Assembly (NCBI RefSeq): GCF_021556435.1
Contig: NZ_JAKGCU010000001.1
Coordinates: forward strand, 434,001-498,000
Direction: 5' to 3'
DNA from: Gordonia tangerina
GTDB taxonomy: Bacteria > Actinomycetota > Actinomycetes > Mycobacteriales > Mycobacteriaceae
Length of the DNA stretch: 64,000 bases
Shown piece after piece: positions 38,208 through 48,698 of this stretch; position 1 is the first letter of the stretch, and the number at the start of each line of letters is the position of its first letter. The notes below the pieces were generated by a model. It saw only the letters and a program-made list of their open reading frames with translations, had not been told where the DNA came from and did not search any database. The translations under genes and the position numbers were made by a program.

Positions 38208-41200
38208 GTGGCCGATTCCAGCACCGCAACTCCCACCAAGGGGAGCTCGACCCGACGACTGGTCATCGTCGAGTCGCCGACAAAGGCCCGCAAGATCGCG
38301 GGGTACCTGGGAGCGAACTATGTCGTGGAGTCCTCCCGCGGCCACATCCGCGACCTGCCGCGCGGCGCCGCCGACGTCCCCGCCAAGTACAAGGGTCAGC
38401 CCTGGGCGCGTCTCGGTGTCAACGTCGACGACAACTTCGAGCCGCTCTACGTGGTCTCGGCCGACAAGAAGTCGACGGTCACCGAACTCAAGTCGCTGAT
38501 GAAGGATGTCGACGAGCTCTACCTCGCCACCGACGGTGACCGCGAGGGGGAGGCGATCGCCTGGCATCTGCTGGAGACGCTCAAGCCGAAGATCCCGGTC
38601 AAGCGGATGGTGTTCCACGAGATCACCGAGTCAGCCATCCGGGCCGCCGCCGAGAACCCCCGCGACCTCGACATCGACCTCGTCGACGCACAGGAGACCC
38701 GCCGCATCCTCGACCGCCTGTACGGCTACGAGGTGTCGCCGGTGCTGTGGAAGAAGGTCATGCCGAAGCTGTCGGCGGGCCGCGTGCAGTCGGTGGCCAC
38801 CCGCATCATCGTCGACCGTGAACGCGAGCGGATGGCCTTTGTCTCCGCCGAGTACTGGGACATCGCGGCGACCATGGACGTCGGTGCGGAGAGTTCGTCG
38901 ACGCCGCGCACGTTCACGTCGCGGCTGGTGTCGGTGGATGACGCCAAGGTCGCCACCGGCCGAGATTTCGATGCGCGCGGAGCGCTCAAGAAGGCCGACG
39001 GCGTGCTGGTGCTCGACGGTGAGCGCGCCACGAGCCTGGCTACCGCCCTCGACGGTGCCGATATGACCGTGACGTCGGTGGAGGAGAAGCCGTATACCCG
39101 GCGTCCGTACGCCCCGTTCATGACCTCGACCCTGCAGCAGGAGGCCGGCCGCAAGCTGCGCTTCTCGTCGGACCGCACCATGCGCATCGCGCAGCGGCTC
39201 TACGAGAACGGCTACATCACCTACATGCGTACCGACTCGACGTCGTTGAGCGAGTCGGCAATCAACGCCGCGCGCAGCCAGGCGCGGGAGCTGTACGGCG
39301 AGTCGTTCGTCCATCCGACACCGCGGCAGTACAACCGCAAGGTCAAGAACGCGCAGGAAGCCCATGAGGCGATCCGCCCGGCCGGCGAGACATTCCGCAC
39401 GCCCGGACAGGTCGGTGGGCAACTCGAGGCCGACGAGTTCCGGCTCTACGAGCTGATCTGGCAGCGCACCGTCGCCTCGCAGATGGCCGACGCCAAGGGC
39501 ACCACGATGAGCCTGCGGATCAGCGGCACCGCCACCTCCGGCGAACGCTGCACTTTCGCCGCTTCGGGACGCACCATCACCTTCCCCGGTTTCCTCTCGG
39601 CCTATGTCGAGACCGTCGACGAACTCGCCGGTGGTCAGGCCGACGACGCCGAGAACCGGCTGCCCAACCTCACCGAGGGGCAGGCGCTGACGGCAACCGA
39701 ACTCGACGCCGACGGTCACTCCACCAATCCGCCGGCGCGGTTCACCGAGGCGTCATTGGTCAAGGTGCTCGAGGAGCTCGGCATCGGACGTCCGTCGACG
39801 TATGCGTCGATCATCGGCACCATTCAAGACCGCGGCTACGTGGTGAAAAAGGGTAACGCGCTGGTCCCGTCGTGGATCGCGTTCGCCGTCGTCGGCCTCC
39901 TGGAGGCCTACTTCGAGAGTCTGGTGGATTACGACTTCACCGCCACCCTCGAGGACGACCTGGACCAGATCGCCGCCGGCCAGGCCAACCGCACCAGCTG
40001 GCTGACCGACTTCTATTTCGGCGACGCCGAAGCAGAGTCGGAGACGGCCAAGTCGGAGGTCGCCAAGTACGGTGGCCTCAAGAAGCTCGTCGGTGTGAAT
40101 CTCGAAGAGATCGATGCCCGCGAGGTCAATTCGATCCGGTTGTTCGACGACGACGAGGGCCGGCCGATCTTCGTGCGGGTCGGCCGATACGGACCCTATC
40201 TCGAACGCAACGTCGCGGGGCCGGATGCCGAACCGGATCTCAAGCGCGCCAACCTCCCGGCCGACATCACGCCCGACGAGTTGACCTTGGCGGTCGCGGA
40301 GAAGCTGTTCGCGACTCCGCAGGAGGGTCGGTCGTTGGGCAACGATCCGCTCACCGGAAACGAGATCGTCGCCAAGGAAGGACGATTCGGTCCGTATGTG
40401 ACCGAGATCCTGCCGTCGGACGACGATGGTGACGACGACGGTAAGGCGCCCGCCACGGTGCCGGCGGGTCCGACGCCACGTGACGGTGGGGCCGGCGGCG
40501 CCACCGGTGGTGACGGGGATGTTGTGCCGCTCGACGACACGTCGGGTGGCGCGACCAAAACCGCGGCCAAGACCGCCAAGAAGACGGCCAAGAAGGCAGC
40601 GAAGAAAGCCGGCCCGAAGCCGCGCACCGGGTCGCTGTTCAAGTCGATGGACATCTCGACGGTGACCCTTGACGACGCATTGAAGCTGTTGTCTTTGCCG
40701 CGTGTCGTCGGTGTGGACCCGGAATCCGGTGACGAGATCACCGCGCAGAACGGTCGCTATGGCCCATACCTGAAGAAGGGCACCGACTCTCGGTCGCTGA
40801 CCAGTGAGGACCAGATCTTCGGCATCACCCTGGAAGAGGCGCTCAAGATCTACTCCGAACCCAAGCGTCGGGGTCGGCAGGCGGCCGCGCCGCCGCTACG
40901 GGAACTCGGCAAAAACGACTCGGTGTCGGACAAGCCGATGGTCATCAAGGACGGCCGCTTCGGGCCGTACGTGACCGACGGCGAAACCAATGCGAGCCTG
41001 CGTAAGGGGGACGAGGTCGACTCCATCACGCCGGAACGGGCGATGGAGTTGTTGGCGGATCGTCGTGCCCGTGGGCCGGCCAAGAAGTCGGCGAAGAAGG
41101 CCGCCAAGAAGGCTCCGGCCAAGAAGACCGCCAAAAAGACTGCGGCCAAGAAGGCAACCGCGAAAAAGACTGCGGCAAAGAAGAGTACGGCGAAGAAGTC

Positions 41201-41210
41201 GGCGGACTGA
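38208..41210 (+). CDS. topA: DNA topoisomerase I
   Basis: 1000 residues from GTG 38208, chosen for AAAGG 7 nt upstream over the ATG at 38187. The Toprim domain begins LVIVESPTKARKI and includes the acidic DGDREGEAIAWHL; the catalytic Tyr is in TYMRTDSTSLS (near residue 340). The C-terminal actinobacterial repeats (GRYGPYL, GRFGPYV, several copies) are interrupted by a Lys-rich linker (AKKTAKKAAKK, about 790-800), and the protein ends with about 45 residues of KKTAAKKA-type repeats that grip DNA for processivity. It relaxes negative supercoils. Corresponds to Rv3646c. Confidence 0.97.
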   Translation: MADSSTATPTKGSSTRRLVIVESPTKARKIAGYLGANYVVESSRGHIRDLPRGAADVPAKYKGQPWARLGVNVDDNFEPLYVVSADKKSTVTELKSLMKDVDELYLATDGDREGEAIAWHLLETLKPKIPVKRMVFHEITESAIRAAAENPRDLDIDLVDAQETRRILDRLYGYEVSPVLWKKVMPKLSAGRVQSVATRIIVDRERERMAFVSAEYWDIAATMDVGAESSSTPRTFTSRLVSVDDAKVATGRDFDARGALKKADGVLVLDGERATSLATALDGADMTVTSVEEKPYTRRPYAPFMTSTLQQEAGRKLRFSSDRTMRIAQRLYENGYITYMRTDSTSLSESAINAARSQARELYGESFVHPTPRQYNRKVKNAQEAHEAIRPAGETFRTPGQVGGQLEADEFRLYELIWQRTVASQMADAKGTTMSLRISGTATSGERCTFAASGRTITFPGFLSAYVETVDELAGGQADDAENRLPNLTEGQALTATELDADGHSTNPPARFTEASLVKVLEELGIGRPSTYASIIGTIQDRGYVVKKGNALVPSWIAFAVVGLLEAYFESLVDYDFTATLEDDLDQIAAGQANRTSWLTDFYFGDAEAESETAKSEVAKYGGLKKLVGVNLEEIDAREVNSIRLFDDDEGRPIFVRVGRYGPYLERNVAGPDAEPDLKRANLPADITPDELTLAVAEKLFATPQEGRSLGNDPLTGNEIVAKEGRFGPYVTEILPSDDDGDDDGKAPATVPAGPTPRDGGAGGATGGDGDVVPLDDTSGGATKTAAKTAKKTAKKAAKKAGPKPRTGSLFKSMDISTVTLDDALKLLSLPRVVGVDPESGDEITAQNGRYGPYLKKGTDSRSLTSEDQIFGITLEEALKIYSEPKRRGRQAAAPPLRELGKNDSVSDKPMVIKDGRFGPYVTDGETNASLRKGDEVDSITPERAMELLADRRARGPAKKSAKKAAKKAPAKKTAKKTAAKKATAKKTAAKKSTAKKSAD

Positions 41211-41214
41211 TCTC

Positions 41215-41472
41215 GATACGCCTGCTCGCCTAACGGCTCGCACGCTACTCGATCCGAGGATCTCGACCAGCTAGACCTATTAGAGATACGCCTGCTCGCC
41301 TAACGGCTCGCACGCTACTCGATCCGAGGATCTCGATACGCCGACTCACTCCGTTCGCGGCTACTCGATCAGCGGCGGGGCGACGAAATCCGTCGGTCCA
41401 CTGCGCCGCCGGGTGGCGCCACCAGTCGGTGGTCGAGTAGCTCCGAGCCGCTAGGCGAGGAGCGTATCGAGA
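41215..41472. repeat. 52-bp direct repeat plus inverted copy after topA
   Basis: In the 288-bp gap between convergent topA and cyclase genes a 52-bp unit occurs at 41215-41266 and 41285-41336 without mismatch. A further partial copy lies near 41337-41372 and an inverted relative (GGTCGAGTAGC...GCGTATCGAGA) at about 41431-41472. The arms TCTCGATACGC and GCGTATCGAGA can pair into a large hairpin. It looks like a dispersed intergenic palindromic repeat family, possibly working as a terminator for both genes. Confidence 0.8.
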
Positions 41473-41498
41473 CCCCACACGGACCCCCTCCGCGCCCG

Positions 41499-43043
41499 TC
41501 AGATGTCCACCGGCTCCAACAGCGGCCGCGCGAGCAGGGTCTCTATCCCGCGTCCACGCAGCTCCACACCCTCACCGATATCCCAGTGTTCGGCTTCGGT
41601 CTGCGAGGCCAGGAACACCGCGCGCGCGGACCCGAGTACCCGGGTGGGTTCGTCCTTGGCGAGCTCGGTCAGTCGCGCCGCCTCGTTCACCGGGTCGCCG
41701 ATCACCGTGTACTCCAGCCGCTGCTCGGAACCGATGTGGCCGGCGATGGCCTTACCGGCCGACACCCCGATACCGATGTCGGTGTCGCCGAGCGTGCGAT
41801 AGAGCTCGGTGCGCAGTTCGCGTGCCGATGCCAGCGCGCGACCCGCGAAGTCGTCGAGATCCAGTGGTGCGCCGAAGATGGCGAGCGCCGCATCACCCTG
41901 GAATTTGTTGACGAAGCCTCCGTGGCGACCCACCACGGCGACCACCACCCGGAAGAACTCGTTGAGCAGGTTGACCACTTCTCGCGGCGGCCGGTTGACC
42001 GCGAGCCGCGTCGACCCGACGATGTCGACGAAAAGCACGCCGACGTAGCGTTCCTCGCCGCCGAGTTCGGTTCCGGTCTCGATGGCGCGGCGGGCCACAT
42101 CCTCGCCGACGTAGCGGCCGAACAGGTTGCGCAGCTCCTGGCGCTCCCGCAGATCCGACACCATGTCGTTGAAGCCGGCCTGCAACAGTCCCAGGTCGCT
42201 GCCGTCGTAGATCTTGACGGCGACGTTCAGATTGCCGGCCGAGACCTCGCTCTGCGCCTTGCGTAGCTGCTTGATCGGGTCGTTGATGGCCGCAACCACA
42301 CGCACGATGGCGATGACGCTGAACGCCAGCGCCGCGCCCGACATCCAGAGGATGGGGCGCTGCAGTCCCTCCGGGTCGGTCTCGATCCAGCCCAGACGCT
42401 GCAGGATGATCAACCCGATGATGACCGCCAGCGGGGCGACCACGCTGACCACCCAGAACACCGCGATGCGGGCGGTCACGCTCGGGGCCACGGCCGCGTC
42501 GGGTTCGTTGGCCATCGCCGCGACGGTGATGGGTCGCAGCACCTTCTCGGCCTGCAGGTAGGAGAGCACACAGGTCACCAGCGCGCCGACCGCGCTGGCC
42601 ATCGCCACGATGAACGCATTCTTGTGCGAGACGGAGAAATTCACCATCGTGAACAGCACGCCGCCGACCGTCCACAGCCCGAGGTTGACCACCGACAGCA
42701 CATACGGCAGCTTCAGCGCCCGGCGCCGCGCGTTCGCGTTGTCCAGGCGGGTGCGCCGCCGATGCCAGATCAACACCGGCAAGGACAGCTGGATGCTGAG
42801 GAACCCACCCACCAACATCGCGACCACCAGGTAGATCGCGAAGATCACCTGATTGAGCGCGGTGATCTCGTCGAGGCTGTAGGAATCCTCCAGTGGCATC
42901 CCGAACCGGAGGAACGCGAAGGTGAACAGGGCGCCGACGACGTTTGCGCGCAGCATGTCCAGCGCAAGGATCGGCCACGGGGTATGCACCAGCCAACGGG
43001 CCAGATGCAGGCCCTTTGACCACCGAGACCGACGTTTGATCAC
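41499..43043 (-). CDS. Class III adenylate/guanylate cyclase with six membrane helices and HAMP, Rv3645-like
   Basis: 514 residues. Six hydrophobic helices (about 25-260) precede a HAMP linker (AAINDPIKQLRKAQSEVSAGN) and a cyclase domain starting VGVLFVDIVGSTRLA, with metal-binding Asp in FVDI and FQGDAALAIFG and a substrate region GDPVNEAARL. It makes cAMP from ATP; the Rv3645 homologue is a major cAMP source in M. tuberculosis. Divergent from the delta prime gene by 84 bp. Confidence 0.92.
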   Translation of the reverse strand: MIKRRSRWSKGLHLARWLVHTPWPILALDMLRANVVGALFTFAFLRFGMPLEDSYSLDEITALNQVIFAIYLVVAMLVGGFLSIQLSLPVLIWHRRRTRLDNANARRRALKLPYVLSVVNLGLWTVGGVLFTMVNFSVSHKNAFIVAMASAVGALVTCVLSYLQAEKVLRPITVAAMANEPDAAVAPSVTARIAVFWVVSVVAPLAVIIGLIILQRLGWIETDPEGLQRPILWMSGAALAFSVIAIVRVVAAINDPIKQLRKAQSEVSAGNLNVAVKIYDGSDLGLLQAGFNDMVSDLRERQELRNLFGRYVGEDVARRAIETGTELGGEERYVGVLFVDIVGSTRLAVNRPPREVVNLLNEFFRVVVAVVGRHGGFVNKFQGDAALAIFGAPLDLDDFAGRALASARELRTELYRTLGDTDIGIGVSAGKAIAGHIGSEQRLEYTVIGDPVNEAARLTELAKDEPTRVLGSARAVFLASQTEAEHWDIGEGVELRGRGIETLLARPLLEPVDI

Positions 43044-43127
43044 GCTTCAAAGGTAGCGGGCTGCTTGCAGTTGTTAAACACGCGTGGGTCTCGGGGACGT
43101 GTCTGAACTGCGCATTACGCTGGCACT

Positions 43128-44435
43128 GTGACAAATGTCTTCGACCGGATGATCGGCCAGGCACCGATTGCCGACGAACTGCGGTCTGCTGCCCGGGCTG
43201 CCCGCGGGGTGGCGGCGCGTCTTGACGAGGGCGATGCCGGGGCTGTTTCCATGTTCGCGCCGTCCGACGACCCCAACCGCGACACGATGGCTGGGGCCGT
43301 GCGGGCCTCGATGACGCACGCGTGGCTGTTCACCGGGCCGCCTGGCAGCGGACGGTCGGTGGCAGCGACCTGTTTCGCCGCGGCCCTGCAGTGCCAGTCG
43401 CCCGACGTCGGTGATGTGGGCTGCGGCGAATGTCGTGCCTGTGTGACGGTGATGGCGCAGACACACGCCGACGTGCGCCACGTGGTTCCGCAGGGCCTGA
43501 GCCTGTCGGTGCTCGAGGCCCGGGACGTGGTCCAGGCGGCCGCCCGGCGGCCCGGGACCGGACGCTGGCAGATCGTGATCGTCGAGGATGCCGACCGACT
43601 CACCGAGCAAGCCGCCAACGCGCTGCTCAAGGCGGTCGAGGAGCCGCCCTCGCGGACGGTGTTCCTGCTGTGCGCGCCGTCGGTCGACCCCGACGACATC
43701 TCGGTGACCCTGCGGTCGCGGTGCCGGCACATCGCGTTGGGCACCCCGGCGGTAGCCGACATCGAGCGGGTGCTGATCGATCGCGACGGCATTGATCCGC
43801 AACGCGCCGCGTGGGCGGCGGGGGTGTGCGGCGGCCACGTGGGCCGCGCCAAGCGTCTGGCCACAGACGACGAAGCGCGTGCACAGCGCGAGAAGGCGTT
43901 GGGCCTGGCCCGAGCGGCCGCCCGCGATTCGACCGCGTATGCGGCGGCCGAGGCGTTGGTGCGTTCGGCCGAGGATGCGGCCAAGGCGATCAGTGCCGAA
44001 CTCGACGAGTCCGAGACCGAGGAGATGAAGACCGCGCTGGGCGCCGGCGGCACCGGCAAGGGCACCGCCCGTCCGCCGCGGGGTACCGCCGGTGCGCTCA
44101 AAGAGTTGGAGAAACGCCAGAAGTCGCGCTCCACCCGGGTTCAGCGCGACATGCTCGACCGCGCGCTCGTCGATCTGGCGGCACTGTTCCGGGATGCGCT
44201 GGTCATCTCGGTGGGTGCGCAGGTTGCCGCGATGCATCCGGACAAGACCGACGACATCGCGGTACCGATGGCCGGTTACGCGGCGCCGGAGCAGCTGCTG
44301 CGCTGTGTGGAGGCCGTGCTGGACTGCCGGACCGCACTCGACGTCAACGTGAAACCGAAGTTCGCGGTCGACGCGATGGTCGCGACGATCGGACTGGCAC
44401 TCAACGACCGGCGTCGGGTCGACGCCGGCCGCTGA
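43128..44435 (+). CDS. holB: DNA polymerase III subunit delta prime
   Basis: 435 residues. AAA+ clamp-loader subunit: a degenerate P-loop TGPPGSGRSVAA near residue 67, a zinc-module-like CGECRACVTV, the sensor segment IVIVEDADRLTEQAANALLKAVEEPP with SRT after it, and a C-terminal helical domain. It loads the beta clamp with delta and tau/gamma. GTG start; TTACGCT 7 nt upstream may be the -10 of a leaderless mRNA. Corresponds to Rv3644c; the central Lys/Arg linker (about 290-345) is typical of mycolata. Confidence 0.92.
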   Translation: MTNVFDRMIGQAPIADELRSAARAARGVAARLDEGDAGAVSMFAPSDDPNRDTMAGAVRASMTHAWLFTGPPGSGRSVAATCFAAALQCQSPDVGDVGCGECRACVTVMAQTHADVRHVVPQGLSLSVLEARDVVQAAARRPGTGRWQIVIVEDADRLTEQAANALLKAVEEPPSRTVFLLCAPSVDPDDISVTLRSRCRHIALGTPAVADIERVLIDRDGIDPQRAAWAAGVCGGHVGRAKRLATDDEARAQREKALGLARAAARDSTAYAAAEALVRSAEDAAKAISAELDESETEEMKTALGAGGTGKGTARPPRGTAGALKELEKRQKSRSTRVQRDMLDRALVDLAALFRDALVISVGAQVAAMHPDKTDDIAVPMAGYAAPEQLLRCVEAVLDCRTALDVNVKPKFAVDAMVATIGLALNDRRRVDAGR

Positions 44436-44450
44436 TGTCGGCCCGGTCAC

Positions 44451-46088
44451 TCAGGCGAGCGGACCCGTCGGCAGATTCCGGCGGACCAGCTTGCCGGTGG
44501 CGTTGCGCGGGAGATCTTCGACGAACACGACGTCGCGGGGCACCTTGTAGCGCGCCAGGTTCGACTTCACGTGCAGCTTCAGATCGTCGATCTGGGGGTC
44601 GGCGCCCTCGGCGCGAACGATGAACGCGCGCAGGCGGGTTCCGAACTCGTCGTCCTCGACGCCCACCACCGCGACGTCGGCGACATCGGGATGCTCGGCG
44701 AGTAGGTTCTCCACCTCGAGCGGGTAGACGTTCTCGCCGCCGGACACGATCATGTCGTCGTCGCGACCCTCGATGAACATCAGGCCGTTGTCGTCGAACC
44801 GCGCCATGTCACCGGTCGACATGTAACCGTCGATGACCTGCTTGTTGCGCCCGTCGGTGTAGCCCTCGAACGGCGCGCCGTTCTTCACGAACAGCCGGCC
44901 GCGCACGTTGGACGCGGTGATCCGCTGATCGTTGTCGTCGTAGAGCGCGAGATGGCTGCTCACCGGTGCACGGCCGACGGTTCCGGGCGCCTGCCGCAGC
45001 TCACTCGGCGTCGCAACCGATACGATCGCGACCTCGGTGGACCCGTACAGGTTGTACAAGACGTCGCCGAAGGCATCCTGCACAGCCTCCGACAAGGTCG
45101 GCGAGAGTGCAGAACCGGCGATGACGATGATCTTCAACGACGACAGGTCGTACTTCTTGATCACGTCGGGACCGAGCGCGACCATCCGGTGCAGCATGGT
45201 CGGCACCGCCACCAGCACGTCGGCGCGATTGTCGGCGATGGCGCCGAGAGTCTTCTCGGCGTCGAAGCGACGCATCACCACCGTCTTGTTGCCAAGCGCG
45301 GTCGCAACACCCCACAGGGCGAAACCGGTGGAGTGGAAGATCGGCGAGACGATGACCGCGGTGCCGTTCTGCGGGATCGGGATGCGGTCGAGTAGCAGGG
45401 CGCTGGTGAACGGTGAGAATCGGCCGCGCTGGGCACCTTTGGGGAGTCCGGTGGTTCCGCTGGTGAGGATGACCAACCCACCGACATCGTCGGGTTCGGG
45501 CGGCATGGAGGTGTTGCCGCCGTCCACGACGGCGTCGAGTGTGCGAACCCCTTCGGGGATCGGCCGGTCGCCGTCGACCCAGGTCAGATACCGCGGGAGG
45601 CTGTCGGGCAGACCGTCGAGCAGGTCGATGAACTCTTCGTCGTAGAACATCACCTGGACTCTTTCGCGTTCGGCGACCTCGGCGAACTGGGTCTTACCGA
45701 ACCCGGTGTTCATCATCGCCAGTCGCACACCTGCGAAACCCGAGGCGGCCAGCACGGTGAGCAGTCCGCGATGATCGCGGGCAAGCACGCCGATGACGCT
45801 GCCTGGGGTGAGCCCGATCGCGAGGAGTTCGTTGGCCAGCGCCTTCGCGTTGTCGTTGAGCTCACCGAAGGTGAGTGTGCCGCGTTCGTCGGTCAGCGCC
45901 GGCGCGTCGGGGTGCTCTTCTGCGCCGTGCAGCATGATCGTCGCCGGCGCGCCGAGCGTCTTGCTGCGTTTGACCGCGGTCGCCAGTTCGCGCGGTTTGG
46001 TGAGGTCGAGTGCGCCGGATCGTTGCAGCACGCGCACCGCGCCGACCGTGTCGGTCAAGGTCTGAAGATGATCGCGGATCGATGCCAT
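44451..46088 (-). CDS. FadD-type acyl-CoA synthetase
   Basis: 545 residues from ATG 46088 (MASIRDHLQT; GGGAGG upstream). A longer frame starts at 46157. ANL-superfamily enzyme: P-loop LTSGTTGLPKGAQRG, YGSTEVAIV (A5), STGDMARFDDNG (A7), GRDDDMIVSGGENVYP (A8) and PRNATGKLVRRNL with the catalytic Lys. It activates a fatty or aryl acid to its CoA ester through an AMP intermediate; the chain length is not readable. Divergent from the ABC importer operon by 172 bp and convergent with delta prime. Confidence 0.9.
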   Translation of the reverse strand: MASIRDHLQTLTDTVGAVRVLQRSGALDLTKPRELATAVKRSKTLGAPATIMLHGAEEHPDAPALTDERGTLTFGELNDNAKALANELLAIGLTPGSVIGVLARDHRGLLTVLAASGFAGVRLAMMNTGFGKTQFAEVAERERVQVMFYDEEFIDLLDGLPDSLPRYLTWVDGDRPIPEGVRTLDAVVDGGNTSMPPEPDDVGGLVILTSGTTGLPKGAQRGRFSPFTSALLLDRIPIPQNGTAVIVSPIFHSTGFALWGVATALGNKTVVMRRFDAEKTLGAIADNRADVLVAVPTMLHRMVALGPDVIKKYDLSSLKIIVIAGSALSPTLSEAVQDAFGDVLYNLYGSTEVAIVSVATPSELRQAPGTVGRAPVSSHLALYDDNDQRITASNVRGRLFVKNGAPFEGYTDGRNKQVIDGYMSTGDMARFDDNGLMFIEGRDDDMIVSGGENVYPLEVENLLAEHPDVADVAVVGVEDDEFGTRLRAFIVRAEGADPQIDDLKLHVKSNLARYKVPRDVVFVEDLPRNATGKLVRRNLPTGPLA

Positions 46089-46260
46089 GCTCGGCGGCCT
46101 CCCGTTGTCTGTGTCACACACCTCGTGCTCTGGATGCCACTCTAAGGGGTCTGACACCCGGTGTGATCAGATTCCCCCTCCCAGCGAACCGAGCCGAAAG
46201 CGGACAGTGATAATTCAGCGGTAATCAGCCAGCAACACCCGGCTCCTAACGTCTCGCTGC

Positions 46261-47097
46261 ATGAGTGCTGCCGCGTCACGGCCGCCGGGAACCGGCATCA
46301 ATATCTCCGGGCTGACGAAGACCTTCTCGACACGCGCCCTGCGGGGCAGCTCGACGGTGACTGCGCTCGACGATGTGTCGATCGCGACGCCGGAGGGCTC
46401 GTTCCTGTCGCTGCTCGGGCCGTCGGGTTGCGGCAAGTCGACCGTGCTGCGGATTCTGGCCGGTCTCGAGGAACCGACCGCGGGCACCGCGTTGATGAAC
46501 GGCCAGTCGCCAACCGACCTGCAACGCAACCACGAGTTGGGTATCGCCTTCCAGGATTCGGCATTGTTGCCGTGGCGGTCGGTGGAGGCCAACATCAAGC
46601 TGCCGCTGCAGGTGAGCCGGATGTCGGTGGACGACGACCTCGTGGCCGACCTCATCGAGCTCGTCGGACTGTCGGGCTTCGAGAAGTCCAAGCCGGCGAC
46701 CCTGTCCGGTGGCATGCGCCAACGTGTCTCGATTGCCCGCGCGTTGGTCGTCAAACCCACCGCGCTGCTGCTCGACGAACCGTTCGGTGCGCTCGACGAC
46801 ATGACCCGGCAGCGACTCAACGTCGAACTGCTGCGGATCTGGACCGAGAAACCGGCGACCACGCTGATGGTCACCCACGGCATCGCCGAAGCCGTGTTCC
46901 TGTCCGACGAGGTGGCGGTGATGAGCCCGCGCCCCGGCAAAGTGGTGGAGATGGTCTCGATCGACCTGCCGCGCCCGCGGGTTCCGGAAATGATGCGCAC
47001 CCCCGAGTTCCACGAAATACACGATCATCTGTCGGGTTTGCTGTTCGGCGGAGCCGACGACGGCAGGCGAGCGACCGCCGAGGCCACACGTGGCTGA
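46261..47097 (+). CDS. ABC transporter ATPase (nitrate/sulfonate/taurine type)
   Basis: 278 residues. Walker [13 protein letters not shown]-loop region [16 protein letters not shown], signature [15 protein letters not shown], Walker [12 protein letters not shown] and H-loop [12 protein letters not shown]. The [10 protein letters not shown] region and [10 protein letters not shown] are typical of SsuB/TauB/ThiZ-type subunits. First gene of a four-gene importer operon; overlaps the first permease by 8 bp. Substrate not determined. Confidence 0.93.
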   Translation: MSAAASRPPGTGINISGLTKTFSTRALRGSSTVTALDDVSIATPEGSFLSLLGPSGCGKSTVLRILAGLEEPTAGTALMNGQSPTDLQRNHELGIAFQDSALLPWRSVEANIKLPLQVSRMSVDDDLVADLIELVGLSGFEKSKPATLSGGMRQRVSIARALVVKPTALLLDEPFGALDDMTRQRLNVELLRIWTEKPATTLMVTHGIAEAVFLSDEVAVMSPRPGKVVEMVSIDLPRPRVPEMMRTPEFHEIHDHLSGLLFGGADDGRRATAEATRG

Positions 47098-47866
47098 TCT
47101 CGGGAGTGCCAACCGTTGGTACGCCGGGCTGCTCGGCCTGCTCGGGTTGATCGCGCTGTGGTGGATCGCCGGTGCGCTGGACTGGTTCAGCGGCACGATA
47201 CCCACACCGGGCGAGGTCATCTCGACGATCGTCGACACCGGCGCCGCGTTCTATGTCGACAACTTCTCGTCGACCGTCGAGCTCGCCGCGCGAGGGTTCC
47301 TGTGGGGCAATGGCTTGGCCATCGGCCTCGCTGTCCTGGTGGTGCTGATCCCGCCGATCGAAGGCTTGGCGACGCAGCTCGCGATCATCTCGTATTGCAC
47401 CCCGATCATCGCGGTGGCGCCGATCATTCAGGTCGCCTTCGCCGAGGTGCAGACGATGATCGTCTTCCTCGCGGCGATCTCCGTGTTCTTCACGACGATG
47501 ATCGGCACGCTGACCGGACTGCGCTCACCCCATCAGAGCAGCCTGGACCTGGTGAAGGTGTACGGCGGGGGACGCGCCACCCAGCTGTGGCGAGTCCGGT
47601 CGGTCGCGGCAGTGCCCAACACCCTTGCGGCGGTGAAGATCGCAGCACCTGCCGCCGTGCTGGGTGCGGTGCTCGGCGAATTCCTGGCGATGCCCGACAC
47701 CGGGGCGGGCCCGGCGATGATCGTCGCCCAACAGCGCGGCGACATTCCCGCGGTATGGGCGATCGCGCTGATCAGCGGTGCGATCGCGGGCATCGCCTAT
47801 GCGGCGATCAGCGTGGTGGCGCGGTTCGCGACGCGGTGGTCGGCCGGTCTGGCGGTCCTGCGGTGA
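47090..47866 (+). CDS. ABC importer permease 1
   Basis: 258 residues with about six membrane helices. BPD-type permease with an EAA-like loop ([42 protein letters not shown]) contacting the ATPase. It is paired with the next permease as a heterodimer. Overlaps neighbours on both sides (8 bp and 4 bp). Confidence 0.9.
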   Translation: MADLGSANRWYAGLLGLLGLIALWWIAGALDWFSGTIPTPGEVISTIVDTGAAFYVDNFSSTVELAARGFLWGNGLAIGLAVLVVLIPPIEGLATQLAIISYCTPIIAVAPIIQVAFAEVQTMIVFLAAISVFFTTMIGTLTGLRSPHQSSLDLVKVYGGGRATQLWRVRSVAAVPNTLAAVKIAAPAAVLGAVLGEFLAMPDTGAGPAMIVAQQRGDIPAVWAIALISGAIAGIAYAAISVVARFATRWSAGLAVLR

Positions 47867-48660
47867 CGGCAACCGGACTGTGGAGCATCGGCCGCTTCCT
47901 CGGATCGTTGCTGTTGTCGTTTGTGCTGATCCTGGTTATCTGGTGGCTGTTTCTGCTCGCGTTCCCCGATATCGGCCCCATCATCGGCCGTACCCCGGTG
48001 GATGTGTTCGAGTACCTCTTCACCGCGCCGGATGCTGCTGAAGCGCGCGCGGAGATCCTGGACAACCTGTGGATCACGTTGACCGACGCGGCGATCGGCT
48101 TCGTCGTCGGGATGAGCGCGGCCATCGCGACCGCGGCGCTGTTCGTGCTGTCGCGGCCCGCCGCGCAGACGTTCATGCCGATCGCCATGCTGCTGCGTTC
48201 GGTGCCGTTGGTGGCGATGACGCCGTTGATCACGTTGATCGTGGGACGCGGTGTCGCGGTGGTCGCGGTGATGGGCGGCATCGTGGTGTTCTTCCCGGCT
48301 CTGGTGATGATCATGACCGGGCTGGCGAATGCGCCGCGACAGATCAACGATGTGATCACGGTGTATGGCGGATCGTCGGCGACCGCACTGCGGATGGCTG
48401 CCATACCGGCAGCGGTGCCGTCGTTGTTCAGTGCCGCAAAGGTTTCGGTGCCCGGAGCGATCGTCGGGGCGACAGTCGCCGAATGGTTGGGCACCAACAA
48501 GGGGCTGGGTGCCACACTGCAGCAGGCGCTGCCCGCCGCCGCCTATGACGAACTGTGGGCGTCGGTGTTGGTCATCACGGTCGCCTCGATCATCATCTAC
48601 GCGATCGTCGGCGTCGCCGAGACCGTGGTACTCACCCGAATGGGTATGGAACAGAAGTGA
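47863..48660 (+). CDS. ABC importer permease 2
   Basis: 265 residues, GTG start overlapping the previous stop in GTGA; the longer upstream frame is antisense-free but overlaps permease 1 and is spurious. Six predicted helices and an EAA loop (INDVITVYGGSSATALRMAAIPAAVPSLFSAAKVSVPGAIVG) parallel to that of permease 1. Forms the membrane channel with permease 1. Confidence 0.9.
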   Translation: MTATGLWSIGRFLGSLLLSFVLILVIWWLFLLAFPDIGPIIGRTPVDVFEYLFTAPDAAEARAEILDNLWITLTDAAIGFVVGMSAAIATAALFVLSRPAAQTFMPIAMLLRSVPLVAMTPLITLIVGRGVAVVAVMGGIVVFFPALVMIMTGLANAPRQINDVITVYGGSSATALRMAAIPAAVPSLFSAAKVSVPGAIVGATVAEWLGTNKGLGATLQQALPAAAYDELWASVLVITVASIIIYAIVGVAETVVLTRMGMEQK

Positions 48661-48698
48661 TCTCCGGATCAACCGGGGGGACATCGGAAAGGGAACAC

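Noticed and set aside
44451..46157. FadD start at 46157
   Set aside because: ATG 46088 has a ribosome site (GGGAGG) and starts the conserved sequence; the extra 23 residues look random.
46158..46260. TPP riboswitch before the NMT1/THI5-like importer
   Set aside because: No conserved THI-box CTGAGA or matching stems were found in the gap.
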